A DNA stretch of 64,000 bases from Acidobacteriota bacterium (GCA_902812415.1 CADDZJ010000001.1:1-64000), one strand, 5' to 3'. Counted from the first letter of the stretch, positions 42,838 through 52,400 are shown. A program made the numbers and translations. The notes: a model not told the origin generated them from the letters alone.

Positions 42838-43035
42838 ATGATGAATCCGGGTGTTGTCGTACCTCTCGCCTTGTTTGGGTTGGTGGTGATCATCGTCGCG
42901 CTGCAGTGCCTGGTTAAAATTCATCATCAGGAGGAAGAGGCCAGGCAAAAGCTGCTGGCTGCGGAGATGGCGCACCGCCAGGCGATGCAGGAATTGGATC
43001 TCAAGCTGCAACGGGTCAGGCAGGGACTTCCCTGA
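42838..43035 (+). CDS. Small membrane protein with coiled-coil tail, paralogue of 42496
   Basis: A 65-residue protein with one membrane segment (VVVPLALFGLVVIIVALQCL) and a Glu/Gln/Lys-rich helix (HHQEEEARQKLLAAEMAHRQ). The N-terminal pattern M-x-NPG-V-x-PLA resembles LANPGLAVPIA of the preceding small gene, so a tandem duplication is likely. GGAGG stands about 8 bases before ATG 42838. Function unknown; it belongs to the sigma-factor operon by position and strand. Confidence 0.8.
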   Translation: MMNPGVVVPLALFGLVVIIVALQCLVKIHHQEEEARQKLLAAEMAHRQAMQELDLKLQRVRQGLP

Positions 43036-43342
43036 AGTTTTGGGGCGCCGTCCAACCCACGCGCCTCTGTCAGGTTGTTGAAAGACCGACCCACTCGGTC
43101 ATCCTGAGGAGCCGAAGGCGACGAAGGATCTCTGTTTTGTCTGTTTCTGCAAATGGGGATATGTCTTGCGGAATTTACACAGAGCCTGAATGCAAGGATT
43201 CTTCCGCCTCGCTGCGCTCAGGGTCAGAATGACGGGCAAAGGGCGTGGCCCTGACATCGTTCGGGAATGGTTTTCAGCGGCTGGCGTGTTCGTTGTTCTG
43301 TGATATCCAGAAAGCTGGAACTCCTGAAGGCTGGGAAGCGTA
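43036..43342. other. 307-bp spacer dominated by an inverted TCATCCTGA repeat unit
   Basis: The unit runs 43096-43236, starting with GGTCATCCTGAGGAGCCGAA and ending with CTCAGGGTCAGAATGACGGG. No gene. It interrupts the sigma operon, so the LiaI-like and DUF4097 genes might have their own promoter; none is evident. Confidence 0.6.
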
Positions 43343-43564
43343 ATGTCCGATGAGCGGAATTTAGGGCGCATTTTGCGGGAGGCGACAGGACCGGTGATGC
43401 TGATCCTGATCGGGGCCTTGTTTCTATTGAACCAGTACGTTCCGAGCCTGAGCATTGCCAGAACGTGGCCGATCATCCTGATTGTTTTGGGCGTGCTTTG
43501 GGCGTTGCGATCCTTTGCTCCGCCGCGTCCGCCGCGCGGGCCGCAGATGACGCCGAAGCTATGA
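43343..43564 (+). CDS. LiaI/DUF5668-like small membrane protein
   Basis: A 73-residue protein with two hydrophobic segments (VMLILIGALFLLNQYV and WPIILIVLGVLWALR) in the order typical of the LiaI-LiaF-like transmembrane domain: a short charged N-terminus, GALFLLNQ, then RTWPIILIVLG. A Pro/Arg-rich tail ends it. Such domains occur in proteins of Lia- and Psp-type envelope responses. SD is weak (CTGGGAAG about 9 bases upstream). It precedes the larger protein at 43657, which has the same domain at its N-terminus. Confidence 0.8.
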   Translation: MSDERNLGRILREATGPVMLILIGALFLLNQYVPSLSIARTWPIILIVLGVLWALRSFAPPRPPRGPQMTPKL

Positions 43565-43656
43565 TTCACGACGCGCCTTGCGCAGTCGATTAGCAACGGT
43601 CGGGGTGCGCGGCGTGCGCCCATGGCGCCTGCTCCCGCCGGGCAGAAGGAAAAAGC

Positions 43657-45156
43657 ATGAGTCCACTTTACTATCGCCGAGGGTCGATCTTTTGGGCCTT
43701 AATTCTCATCGCCATTGGCGTCATCTTTTTGGTCCCCAATTTTTATCCCAACCTGCACCCCTGGTATCTGATCGCCCGATATTGGCCGATTTTGATCATT
43801 ATTTGGGGGCTTTCAAAAGTCGTCGACTACGTTCACGCTCGAAGCCATCCTGAAGTCGCAGCGCCGCCTCTATTTTCCGGCACGGAAGTGATTCTTCTGC
43901 TGCTGATTCTGATTGTCGGGACTCTGCTTTCCCACGTCATCCTGGCCCCCTGGCATGAGTGGAGCAGGGAATGGGGGATTCACCTGGATGAATCCAACTG
44001 GAATAATCCCTTTCTGAATTCGTACAACTACACGCAGGATCTTTCACAAAAAGTTCAGCCGGGATCCAGGCCAAAACTCATCGTGGTCAATCGCCGGGGC
44101 GACGTCAGCATCCAAAGTTCAGATTCGCCTGAAATCAGCGCCGTCGTCAAAGAAACCATCCGGACGACCAACGAAACGGAAGCCAAAAAAATTTACGATC
44201 TGCTCAAGCTTCAGCTTGCCGATGAAAATGGGCAGTATGTCTTTCAGCCCGATTGGGGATCGCTCCCGAACGGCGGCAATAACGTCCGGCTGGACTTAAC
44301 TTTTCGGACGCCCAAAAGCGTCTCCACGGAAATTTCAACCGATCACGGCGATATTCTCCTGAACGGATTGCAAGGCGATCAGAGCCTTACGGCGCGGGCG
44401 GGGGATGTGCACGCCGCGAACGTCAACGGCACGGTTCGAGTGGAGAAATCCGGGGGAGCTACAGAGATTCGCGGAGTTCGCGGCGATGTGGAAATCAGTG
44501 GGCGGGGCGGCGACGTGCAGGTGGCGGATGTTTCCGGCGAGGTCAGCGTCAAGGGCGAATTCACCGGCTCAGTCCAGTTTTCCAATCTCCGTCACGATCT
44601 GAGCTTCAAGTCCTCGAGAACCAATTTGACGGCTCAAAACCTCGCCGGCAAGCTCGATATGGAATTAGGATCGCTTGAGATCGTGAATCTCAATGGGCCG
44701 TTAGACCTCATGACGCGCCAGAAAGATATCAGCGTTCGGGGATTCAGGCAGCGGGTGAAGGTCGAGGATCGGAATGGAAACGTCAGCCTTCACGCCGATT
44801 CGCCGCCGGCCGATCCCATCGAGGTTGATTTGAAAAATGGGGATATTCTTCTCGCCCTTCCTTCATCAAGCAGCTTTACCATCGACGCCGCCTCGCATCA
44901 CGGCGAGGTGGATTCGGACTTTGTGGCGCCCTCGCTGGTGGTTCAGCGACAGGGCGGCGAGCCTTCCATTAAAGGCACTTACGGAAAGGGTGGGCCTTTG
45001 ATTCGCCTGACGACCACTTACGGAACCATTCATCTGGTGCGCGAGACGGCGGCAGGTCCTGAACCTTCCAGGCCGCCGGCGGCAGGCGAAACACAGGTGA
45101 GTTTACGAAGAAGGGTTCGCGTTTCGAGGATGGAACGGCTCAGGATGGCTCAGTGA
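43657..45156 (+). CDS. LiaF-like membrane anchor fused to DUF4097-type beta-repeat domain
   Basis: A 499-residue protein. The N-terminus has the LiaI/LiaF-like pair of membrane segments (SIFWALILIAIGVIFLVPNF, YWPILIIIWGLSKVV), a third segment (VILLLLILIVGTLLSHVIL), then a long extracytoplasmic beta-helix-like region of DUF4097 type (repeats such as GDVSIQSSDSPEISAV, GDILLNGLQGDQ, GDVHAANVNGTVRVEKSGGA, GDVEISGRGGDVQVADVSGE, GNVSLHADS). Such domains are linked to envelope stress and two-component or sigma units. SD AGAAGGAAAAAGC lies before ATG. Its last 17 bases overlap the 3' end of aroA on the other strand. Confidence 0.88.
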   Translation: MSPLYYRRGSIFWALILIAIGVIFLVPNFYPNLHPWYLIARYWPILIIIWGLSKVVDYVHARSHPEVAAPPLFSGTEVILLLLILIVGTLLSHVILAPWHEWSREWGIHLDESNWNNPFLNSYNYTQDLSQKVQPGSRPKLIVVNRRGDVSIQSSDSPEISAVVKETIRTTNETEAKKIYDLLKLQLADENGQYVFQPDWGSLPNGGNNVRLDLTFRTPKSVSTEISTDHGDILLNGLQGDQSLTARAGDVHAANVNGTVRVEKSGGATEIRGVRGDVEISGRGGDVQVADVSGEVSVKGEFTGSVQFSNLRHDLSFKSSRTNLTAQNLAGKLDMELGSLEIVNLNGPLDLMTRQKDISVRGFRQRVKVEDRNGNVSLHADSPPADPIEVDLKNGDILLALPSSSSFTIDAASHHGEVDSDFVAPSLVVQRQGGEPSIKGTYGKGGPLIRLTTTYGTIHLVRETAAGPEPSRPPAAGETQVSLRRRVRVSRMERLRMAQ

Positions 45157-46447
45157 CCTGACCGAGGATATCAAAGAATTCCGGGAAGGAAACGCCCACA
45201 CATTCGCTGCCCTGAATCTCAACCCCGCCTTCGCTGATAAGCCCCGCCACTGCAAAAGCCATTGCAATTCGATGATCGCCGTAGCTCTCCACTTTTGCGC
45301 CCCGAAGTTTCTGCCTGCCTTCCACGCGCAATCCATCCGGGAACTCTTCCACTTTTGCTCCCAGGCGGCGAAGATTTTCCGCCACCGTCCGAAGCCGATC
45401 GCTTTCTTTCACCCGCAGTTCCTGCGCTCCGTGGAACCATAGTCCCCGGTCGGTTTGTGTTCCCAGGACAGCCAGTACTGGAAGCTCGTCGATCAGATTT
45501 GGAACCAGTTCAACCGGAATTTCGCCTCCGTCCAACTGGCTATGGCGCACGCGCAAATCGCCGACCGGCTCGCCGTTCAATGCCCGGACCTCTTCTTGCT
45601 GAATATCCGCTCCCATGCGGGTGAGGATGGTGAGCGCGGCGGCGCGTGTGGGATTGAGGCCGGCGTTCTGAATGACAAGCTCTGACTCCGGCGTCAGCAA
45701 AGCCGCCGCCACAAAAAACGCAGCGGAAGAGAGATCGCCCGGAACCTGCGCCTGAAGGGGTTGCAGACGCGCGGGGCCCTGGATCGAGATTGTCCCATTC
45801 GCGCGCGTGATTGCGACTCCCATCCGTTCCAGTGCAATTTCGGTGTGATTGCGCGTGGGTACAGGCTCATCCACTTTCGTTTCACCTTCGGCCAAAAGCC
45901 CGGCAAATAGAACGGCGGTTTTCACCTGCGCGCTCGCAACCGAGGGACGATGGTGAATGGGATGGAGGTCAGCGCCCGCGATCCGCAGCGGCGGAAGCCC
46001 GCCCTCGGAAAATTCAATTCGCGCGCCCATCCGTGTCAGGGGATCAATAACGCGCCGCATGGGGCGGCGCGAGAGCGAAGCATCCCCCACCAGACAGGAT
46101 TCAAACCGCTGCCCGGCCAGAATGCCGGCCAGCATTCGCATGGTTGACCCGGAATTGCCGGCATCGAGATCGGCAGAAGGCTGGCGCAGGCCACGCAGCC
46201 CTTGTCCTCGAATCAGGACCCAATCTTTGTCGCGTTCAATCGGTACGCCCAATGCCTCGAGGCAATTCAGCGTGCTCTGGCAGTCGGCGCTCGAGGCGAA
46301 GCCCTGAATTTCGCTCGTACCTTCTGCAATGGCGCCCAGCATGGCATAACGATGCGAGATGGACTTATCGCCCGGCAGTCGTATGACGCCTGTTAGCCGG
46401 CGCGCCGGTTGTACGCGACGAATTTCGGGTGAAGTGGGTGTCGACAT
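45140..46447 (-). CDS. aroA: 3-phosphoshikimate 1-carboxyvinyltransferase (EPSP synthase)
   Basis: A 435-residue enzyme of the shikimate pathway joining PEP to shikimate-3-phosphate. Signatures: LPGDKSISHRYAMLGAIAEG at the N-terminus, LDAGNSGSTMRMLAGILAGQ, DASLSRRPMRRVIDPLTRMG, VKTAVLFAGLLAEGET, EVPTRNHTE-type loop and the C-terminal VKESDRLRTVAENLRRLG and YGDHRIAMAFAVAGL. ATG 46447 is chosen, since GGAG precedes it by about 7 bases and the TIM-barrel gene stop lies 11 bases upstream; an earlier Met (46471) would overlap that gene. The pairing with a sugar isomerase-like gene may be incidental. Confidence 0.95.
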   Translation of the reverse strand: MSTPTSPEIRRVQPARRLTGVIRLPGDKSISHRYAMLGAIAEGTSEIQGFASSADCQSTLNCLEALGVPIERDKDWVLIRGQGLRGLRQPSADLDAGNSGSTMRMLAGILAGQRFESCLVGDASLSRRPMRRVIDPLTRMGARIEFSEGGLPPLRIAGADLHPIHHRPSVASAQVKTAVLFAGLLAEGETKVDEPVPTRNHTEIALERMGVAITRANGTISIQGPARLQPLQAQVPGDLSSAAFFVAAALLTPESELVIQNAGLNPTRAAALTILTRMGADIQQEEVRALNGEPVGDLRVRHSQLDGGEIPVELVPNLIDELPVLAVLGTQTDRGLWFHGAQELRVKESDRLRTVAENLRRLGAKVEEFPDGLRVEGRQKLRGAKVESYGDHRIAMAFAVAGLISEGGVEIQGSECVGVSFPEFFDILGQVTEPS

Positions 46448-46457
46448 GGCGCTCCGC

Positions 46458-47417
46458 TCACGCTTCCTCATGAATGATTTTCAGTAAGCCCAGCAGCGAT
46501 TCGCGCGAGCTCTCCACGCGGTTGCCGTCAGGACGCCGGTAATGCGTTTCGAGCGACATCGTGCCGTCGTAATGATGATCGTACACGGCCTTGATCTGGC
46601 CCTTCCAGTCAATAAATCCGCCGCCCACCGGAGCCCACTCCAGGCGGCCCGTGGCGGGATCTTTCTTCACGTCCTTGATGTGCATGTGGGCAAAAAGCCC
46701 TTCCACGTGACGGTAACCATCGGGGTAGGGAACTTCATGCAGCATCGCCGCATTGCCCGGGTCCCAATTGCCGCGCAGATGAGGCGAATTAATATCTTTC
46801 AGAAGCCGTCCCAACTCCTGGCCCGTGCCGATGTTGCACTCGTGCTCGTTTTCAAGCACCAGCAGAATCCCGTTCTGGCCCGCCAACTGCGCCGCTTTGG
46901 CCAGGCGGTCGCGCACATAGGGATAGGCTTTCTCAGGATTTTGAACACGCCAGTAGCTGAAAATCCGAACTTTGGAAGTGCCAAAGAAACGGGCAAGCTC
47001 GAAAGACTGGAGCAGCAGCCGGTCGCTATCCTGTTCCGTGAAGTGAGCGCCAAATTCGTCGCGCGCGGCGGGACGCGCGGGCATTTCCGGCAGGTTCCAT
47101 TTGAAGATCGGAGAGCCGATATCGCTCACCTGCATGTTGTAATCGCTGATCAGATGTTTGGCGCGATCGAGGTCGGAGCGCGAAAGGTTCATGATGTTCT
47201 TGCCCCAGATGTCGCGCAGTTCACAATAGTGCAGGGAATAATTGGAAATAAAATCCAGGGCTGCGTCCAAATCCTCGGTGATTTCATCGGTGATGACTCC
47301 CAATTTGAAAGGCATTTTCCACCTCGGCGCCGCCGTGAGGGTTGAACGGAGTCCGAGCAACGGCGCGGAAAGCAGGGAAGCGCCGAGAAATCTTCTTCGT
47401 GTCCAGGTGTTATGCAT
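46458..47417 (-). CDS. Tat-exported sugar phosphate isomerase/epimerase-like TIM barrel
   Basis: A 319-residue xylose-isomerase-like TIM barrel with a twin-arginine signal (WTRRRFLGASLLSAPLLGLR, residues 5-24). Family motifs include LVLENEHECNIGTGQEL, GNWDPGNAA, AHMHIKDVKKDP and the C-terminal TMSLETHYRRPDG, with Glu, Asp, His metal ligands of the usual set. Relatives include IolE/IolI-type and 3-dehydro-sugar enzymes, often paired with exported Gfo/Idh proteins in this phylum. It is upstream of aroA with an 11-base gap, so both are probably co-transcribed. Actual substrate unknown. Confidence 0.9.
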   Translation of the reverse strand: MHNTWTRRRFLGASLLSAPLLGLRSTLTAAPRWKMPFKLGVITDEITEDLDAALDFISNYSLHYCELRDIWGKNIMNLSRSDLDRAKHLISDYNMQVSDIGSPIFKWNLPEMPARPAARDEFGAHFTEQDSDRLLLQSFELARFFGTSKVRIFSYWRVQNPEKAYPYVRDRLAKAAQLAGQNGILLVLENEHECNIGTGQELGRLLKDINSPHLRGNWDPGNAAMLHEVPYPDGYRHVEGLFAHMHIKDVKKDPATGRLEWAPVGGGFIDWKGQIKAVYDHHYDGTMSLETHYRRPDGNRVESSRESLLGLLKIIHEEA

Positions 47418-47720
47418 AATCAGCTCCTTTTAAATAAGACCGTTCGTGATAATGGCCTTTCACCGATCATTCTGACGCTGAGCCTTTCGGCTTCGCTCAG
47501 GATAAACTCCGCGAGGCGGAAGAAGCCCTCTATTCGCTGGGTTTTCCGACTCCAGAAATTCCTGACAGGGTTTACCCTGAGCAAAAAATGCCGCGATCCT
47601 TCGCTCCGCTCAGGATGACAAGCCAGGGATCCAGAATGACCAGCGAAGGGATCGAAGTGACAGACTGCATAAGCCGAAGAGAGGTTTGCTGGGCATAAAA
47701 CCCCGGCTTCACTCATACCG
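47418..47720. other. 303-bp spacer with TCATTCTGACGCTGAGC repeat array
   Basis: The repeat unit runs from 47466 to about 47672, with inverted TTCTGACGCTGAGCC, GCTCAGGAT and CCGCTCAGGATGACA words. No gene; some of it may end the LacI transcript, which reads into it. Confidence 0.6.
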
Positions 47721-48773
47721 CTAATTGCTGTTTCGGAGGCTCTTGACGCTTTCGCGAATCACCAGTTCGGTGGAAAGAATCCGCCGGGTGTAAGGAGGCC
47801 CTGCGTGGTGCAGCTTTTCAAGCAGCAACCTCATCAGCGCATCGCCAATCTCCTCTTTGTGAACTCGCACCGTGGTCAGCGGCGGGTCCATCAATCTCGC
47901 CTCTTCGCGGTCGTCAAATCCGATCAAGCTCATGCGATCCGGCACGCTCACACCACTGCGAAGGAAAGCGCGCCAGATGCCGTAAGCGATCTCATCGTTG
48001 CCGGCCATCACCGCGGTAGCGCGGGTTTCACTCGCCAGCAGGCGCGCGGCCGCCCACTCGCCGTATTCCGGAAAGGCTGCCTTCCTACGTGCGGTTAATC
48101 CTGCGGGAACGAGTTTATTGAGGCGCATCGTGGCGGCGTAACCACGGTAGCGCTCCCGGAACCATGGGAAAAACGTGTCGCCAACGAAAACAATCTCGCG
48201 ATGTCCCTGGTCGATCAGATACTGCGTCGCCTCCGCCGTTCCTCGAAACTCATCGAAGCTCACCAGATCAAAATTTCCCACCCCGTCGGTCGTCAGCACA
48301 TTATTGCCCAAGGCGACGAAGGGGATGTGAAGGCCTTGAATCCGCCGCAGAAAATTCGCATACACGAACCCCGCCACAATCAAACCATCCACCCAGCCGC
48401 GCTCCTGCAGAATTGGAGGCAAAGGAATCTGGCTTGAGGGAGTGGTGGGATCATACTGCGCCACCGCATAAATGACGTGCTGCTTCAGGGCGCTGGCGCA
48501 ATTTTCCACGCCCTGCAGAATTCGGGCGTGGAAGGAGTGCATGAAGGCGCGATTGCTGAGCAGAAAGCAGACCATGCCCGAACGGCGACGCAGGATGCGT
48601 CGCGCCTGCGCGTGCGGCCGGAAATCGAGCCGCCGCATCACCGCCAGCACGCGATTGCGCGTCTTGGGGCTGACATTCACGCCGCCGTTCAGAACTCGTG
48701 AGACCGTGCCCACGCCCACGCCGGCTTGCCGCGCCACGTCTCGAATGGTCTTGGGTGATGGAACTGGTTTCAT
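47721..48773 (-). CDS. LacI-family transcriptional regulator
   Basis: A 350-residue regulator with a LacI helix-turn-helix (residues 8-55, TIRDVARQAGVGVGTVSRVL then NVSPKTRNRVLAVMRRLDFR) and sugar-binding core (GMVCFLLSNRAFMHSFHARI, STELVIRESVK at the end). It is divergent from the third TonB-dependent receptor, with a promoter and operator-like site between, so it probably controls glycan uptake there and itself. A second LacI protein at 31116 shares the fold but little sequence. Confidence 0.94.
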   Translation of the reverse strand: MKPVPSPKTIRDVARQAGVGVGTVSRVLNGGVNVSPKTRNRVLAVMRRLDFRPHAQARRILRRRSGMVCFLLSNRAFMHSFHARILQGVENCASALKQHVIYAVAQYDPTTPSSQIPLPPILQERGWVDGLIVAGFVYANFLRRIQGLHIPFVALGNNVLTTDGVGNFDLVSFDEFRGTAEATQYLIDQGHREIVFVGDTFFPWFRERYRGYAATMRLNKLVPAGLTARRKAAFPEYGEWAAARLLASETRATAVMAGNDEIAYGIWRAFLRSGVSVPDRMSLIGFDDREEARLMDPPLTTVRVHKEEIGDALMRLLLEKLHHAGPPYTRRILSTELVIRESVKSLRNSN

Positions 48774-49181
48774 TTCTGTTTATGCACCGGCCTACGCGTA
48801 AACTTGCATGCCCCAATATCGATTTCATTAGTAAACATTTGATTTGTCCGAGACGCCATTTTGCCTTTGGGCAGCATATCACAGTGCCTATACCACTTAA
48901 ATAGAAATCTCTAAAGACTCTTCAGCAGAGTTGATAAGGGATTTCAAAAAAACAACGGCCTTGAGAAACCAAAAAGTTTCTGTATCAGCCTGATTTTGCA
49001 ACATCGGCATGCTTCGTAAAGCCCAAACTACAGGGATTCTTCCGCCTCGCTGCGCTCGGCGTCAGAATGACAGGCGAAAGGCTAAGCGCAGGATTTGCGC
49101 CCTTTCAGAATCGGGACGCCTTGGATTTCTCATGGCGAACCCCAGCCTAACGATTACTTAGACGGATGATATTGACAAAAG

Positions 49182-49197
49182 GTGACAGCGCTTCCGC
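49182..49197. promoter_or_regulatory. Candidate LacI-family operator GTGACAGCGCTTCCGC
   Basis: It has the AGCGCT core with central CG common to LacI-family sites, flanked by partly symmetrical GAC/TCC. It stands 18 bases ahead of the predicted -35 of the receptor promoter, beside a divergent lacI gene. Confidence 0.35.
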
Positions 49198-49214
49198 AAA
49201 AGGAAAAAATCTTC

Positions 49215-49243
49215 TTGACAGTCGTCCTGCTCAAGAGTAATGT
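49215..49243 (+). promoter_or_regulatory. Predicted sigma-70 promoter of the receptor gene
   Basis: TTGACA (49215-49220), a 17-base spacer and TAATGT (49238-49243). The -35 is a perfect match. The leader to ATG 49478 would be about 230 bases and would include the 105-bp element. Confidence 0.5.
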
Positions 49244-49335
49244 TCTGGAACGAGTTCCAATTAATGCGCCCTTTTGACTTCACAACACGGGGAGCGACGA
49301 TGCTGAAAAAGGGCGATTGCGCCTTACCGAGGCTT

Positions 49336-49440
49336 GCACATTACAGTGACAACATTTTCTGTGGCGGCGCTGTCCTCAACGCCGAAAAACCGCCGGTGGG
49401 GACACCGGCGCTCCAGCCGAGGTTGTCACTGTGATTTGCA
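49336..49440. repeat. 105-bp MITE-like element, copy 2
   Basis: The left end GCACATTACAGTGACAAC matches the inverted right end at 16 of 18 positions. The inside differs from the 34384 copy at scattered positions (for example CTCAACGC for CTCAGCGC) but has the same length. It lies between the predicted promoter and the start of the receptor. Confidence 0.85.
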
Positions 49441-49477
49441 GCGATCAATAAGGCAGCTTTTCAGGGGAGGTATGGCG

Positions 49478-52400
49478 ATGGAAAGCGAAGCTCGAAATAT
49501 CGTTTGGGAGCAATCTGTGACGAAAATCTGGTTGCGGAAAATCCTGTGGGTTATGGCCGTAACCGTCATGGCGTGCGGCCTCGCGGCCCCGCTCTATGGA
49601 CAGGCGGTAAATGGCAGCATCGTGGGGACGGTCACAGATGTCTCGGGGGCCGTGGTGCCGCAGGCCCGAGTCACCATTACGGAAGTCAATAAAAACGTCA
49701 GCCTTTCGGCGGAAACCAACGGCAACGGTTACTATTCGTTTCCGGACGTGTCGCCGGGAACTTACAAGGTCACGGTTGAAAAAACCGGGTTTGCAAAAGC
49801 CGTCCGGAGCGGCGTCACGCTTTTTGTGAACAGCACAGCGCGCGTGGATTTGACGTTGCGTCCGGGGGAGGTGACGCAAACCGTTAACGTGAGAAGCGCG
49901 ATTCCGTTGCTTCAAACCGACAGCGCTCAAACGGGAGGGACGCTCACCAGCCTTCATGCCGAGCAGTTGCCGCTGGGCACCAATCGTAACTTTCAGAACC
50001 TGCTGAACCTGATTCCCGGCGCAACGCGCACCGAATACAACCACTCGCATTTCTTCAATCCGCAGAACAGCCTGAACAACCAGGTGAATGGAACCTCCAG
50101 CCTGACGAACAACTTCCAGATCGAGGGCGTGAACGACAACGAGCGCACCGGCCTGCTGCAGGTCTATATCCCACCCAGCGAAGACATTCAGGAAGTCGAT
50201 GTCACCACCAGCAACTACGATGCGGAGCAGGGCACGGCGCTGGGCGCCGTCACGAACGTCATCATGAAATCCGGCACCAACCAGTTCCATGGCGAAGCCT
50301 ACGAGTTTTACCGCGGCCAGGCGCTGGATTCCCGAAGTTTCTTTGACCGCGGCCCGCAAGGCGCGCCGTTTGTGAAGCCGCCCCTGGTTTATAACTACTG
50401 GGGCGGCAATGTCGGCGGCCCCATCCGCCACGGCAAGACGTTTTTCTTTGCCGGCTTCCTGCGCTCGACGGACCACGAAGGCCAGTTCCAGCAGCTCAGC
50501 GTGCCCACCCAGGCCATGCGCAGTGGAGACTTCAGCGACCCGGCGCTTACCGGGATTTTTGACCCTGCAAGCGGCGATTTTGCCGATTGCCTGCCGGGAG
50601 GCAATTCCAAGCTGTGCGGCACCGGTCGCACACAATTTCCTGGGAATATCATCCCCACCAACCGGATTGATCCGATTGCCGCCAAGCTGCTGGCTTTTGT
50701 CCCGCTGCCGAACAACAACCTTAACGCTCCGGGAACGCAGAAATATCAGCAGAATTTCCTTGAAACCACGCGATACATCCAGGATATCAGTTGGCTGGAC
50801 GTGAAAATTGATCAGTATCAGGGGCGGCGTAACCATATTTCAGGTCGGCTGGGTTACATGAGGCCGTTTACCGAACAGACGCCCGCTTACGGCCTGGCGG
50901 GTGGCCCGGTGGCGGGCGGTTTTGAAGCGACGGGCACCGATAACACTTACTCCGCTGATCTCATCTGGGATCATATTTTTTCGCCCACGCTGATTATGCA
51001 GAGCCGCATCGGACTGAACCGTTATCGCAATGTGGCCCAACAAACCGATTACGGCTCCAACGCTTCAACTCAACTGGGCATCCCGGGGGTCAATACGGAA
51101 CCGTTCACCAGCGGCATCACCACCATTAACGGATCGGGCTTTTCGGGTCCCATGATTGGCTACTCAGCCAGCCTTCCCTGGATTCGGAGCGAAACGGACT
51201 TCGATTATGTCAGTAACTGGAACAAGATTGTCAGCAACCATACGCTGAAGTGGGGCGCGAACCTCATCCGCATTCGTGACGACCTGCTTCAGGAACAGAC
51301 GTACAGCCCGCGTGGCGCGTGGGACTTCGGCGCAAACCAGACGGCGCTGAACGGCGGCCCGAAAACAAGCTTCGCCAATAACTTTGCGAGCTTTCTACTG
51401 GATGTTCCGGGCACGGTAGGCCGTGACCTTCCAATTGTCTTTCCAGCCTATCGCGCCTGGCAATTCTTCACCTACTTCAACGACAAGTGGCAAGCGGCTC
51501 CCAAGTTAACCCTGAATATGGGTTTGCGCTGGGAATTTTATCCGCCCGCGACGCCCCATTTCCCCGGCGGTTTTTCCAACTACGACTTCACCAACAACAC
51601 GCTGGTGGTGGCGGGTGTGGGCGGCAATCCGCTGAATCTGGGAATGCAGCAACGTTACCACGATTTTGCGCCGCGCGCCGGCCTGGCATACCGGTTGTCG
51701 AATACCCAGGTTCTGCGCGCGGGATTCGGCATCAGCTACGAACCGTTTGAAGACAACACCTACGCTTACAATTTCCCCGTCAAGCAGAATAACGCGTTCA
51801 ATAGCGTGAGCGGTTTTGGTCCTGCCATTCTTCCAGACGGCACTCCGGCGACGTTTGAGAAAGGCTTTCCTCCTCCGCTGGTCGCAACCGTCCCCTCCAA
51901 CGGCATCATTCCGGCCAATACGCCGCTGCTGATTAACCAGGATTATTTTGTGATCAACAAACACTATCTCGATCCTTATATTCAGTCGTGGAACTTTACT
52001 TACGAGCGCGCCCTTCCCAGACAATTTACTTTCGACCTCTCTTACGTGGGAAACCGCGGCGTCCATGTCCCGATTCAATACAACATCAATGCGGTTGTGG
52101 ATCCGACGTTCCTCGATGCAGGGCCCGCCGGCCAGCCGCTCTACCAGGAGTTTGGCCGCAAGGCCAGCACCACCCTTTTCTTCGCGGGTGAATCCTCAAA
52201 TTACAATTCGCTCCAGGTAAAGTTTGATCGCCGCTTCTCGCACGGCCTCTCGCTGACGACGTCCTACACTTACGGAAAGGCGTTGGGTTACGAGCAGGAG
52301 AACGGGGAGAACTCCAGCGGCGACCCCTACTACATTGACTTCCGGCGCAATTATGCCCGCACGGACTTTGACCGCACGCACATTTTGAACCAGAGCTTTA

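Larger units (their letters stand above)
48774..49477. other. 704-bp divergent regulatory region lacI / receptor
   Basis: No gene is supported. It contains a dispersed GATTCTTCCGCCTCG repeat (49031-49074), a LacI-like operator candidate (49182-49197), a well-spaced promoter (49215-49243), and a 105-bp MITE-like element (49336-49440) within the presumed receptor leader. Confidence 0.65.

Noticed and set aside
49334-49477. Upstream extension of the third receptor frame
   Set aside because: The added residues are a translation of the 105-bp repeat; ATG 49478 has the ribosome site and a proper signal peptide.
49445-50836. 463-codon minus-strand open frame inside the third receptor gene
   Set aside because: It is fully opposite the signal peptide, regulatory domain and plug of the receptor, has no family features and no start signal.
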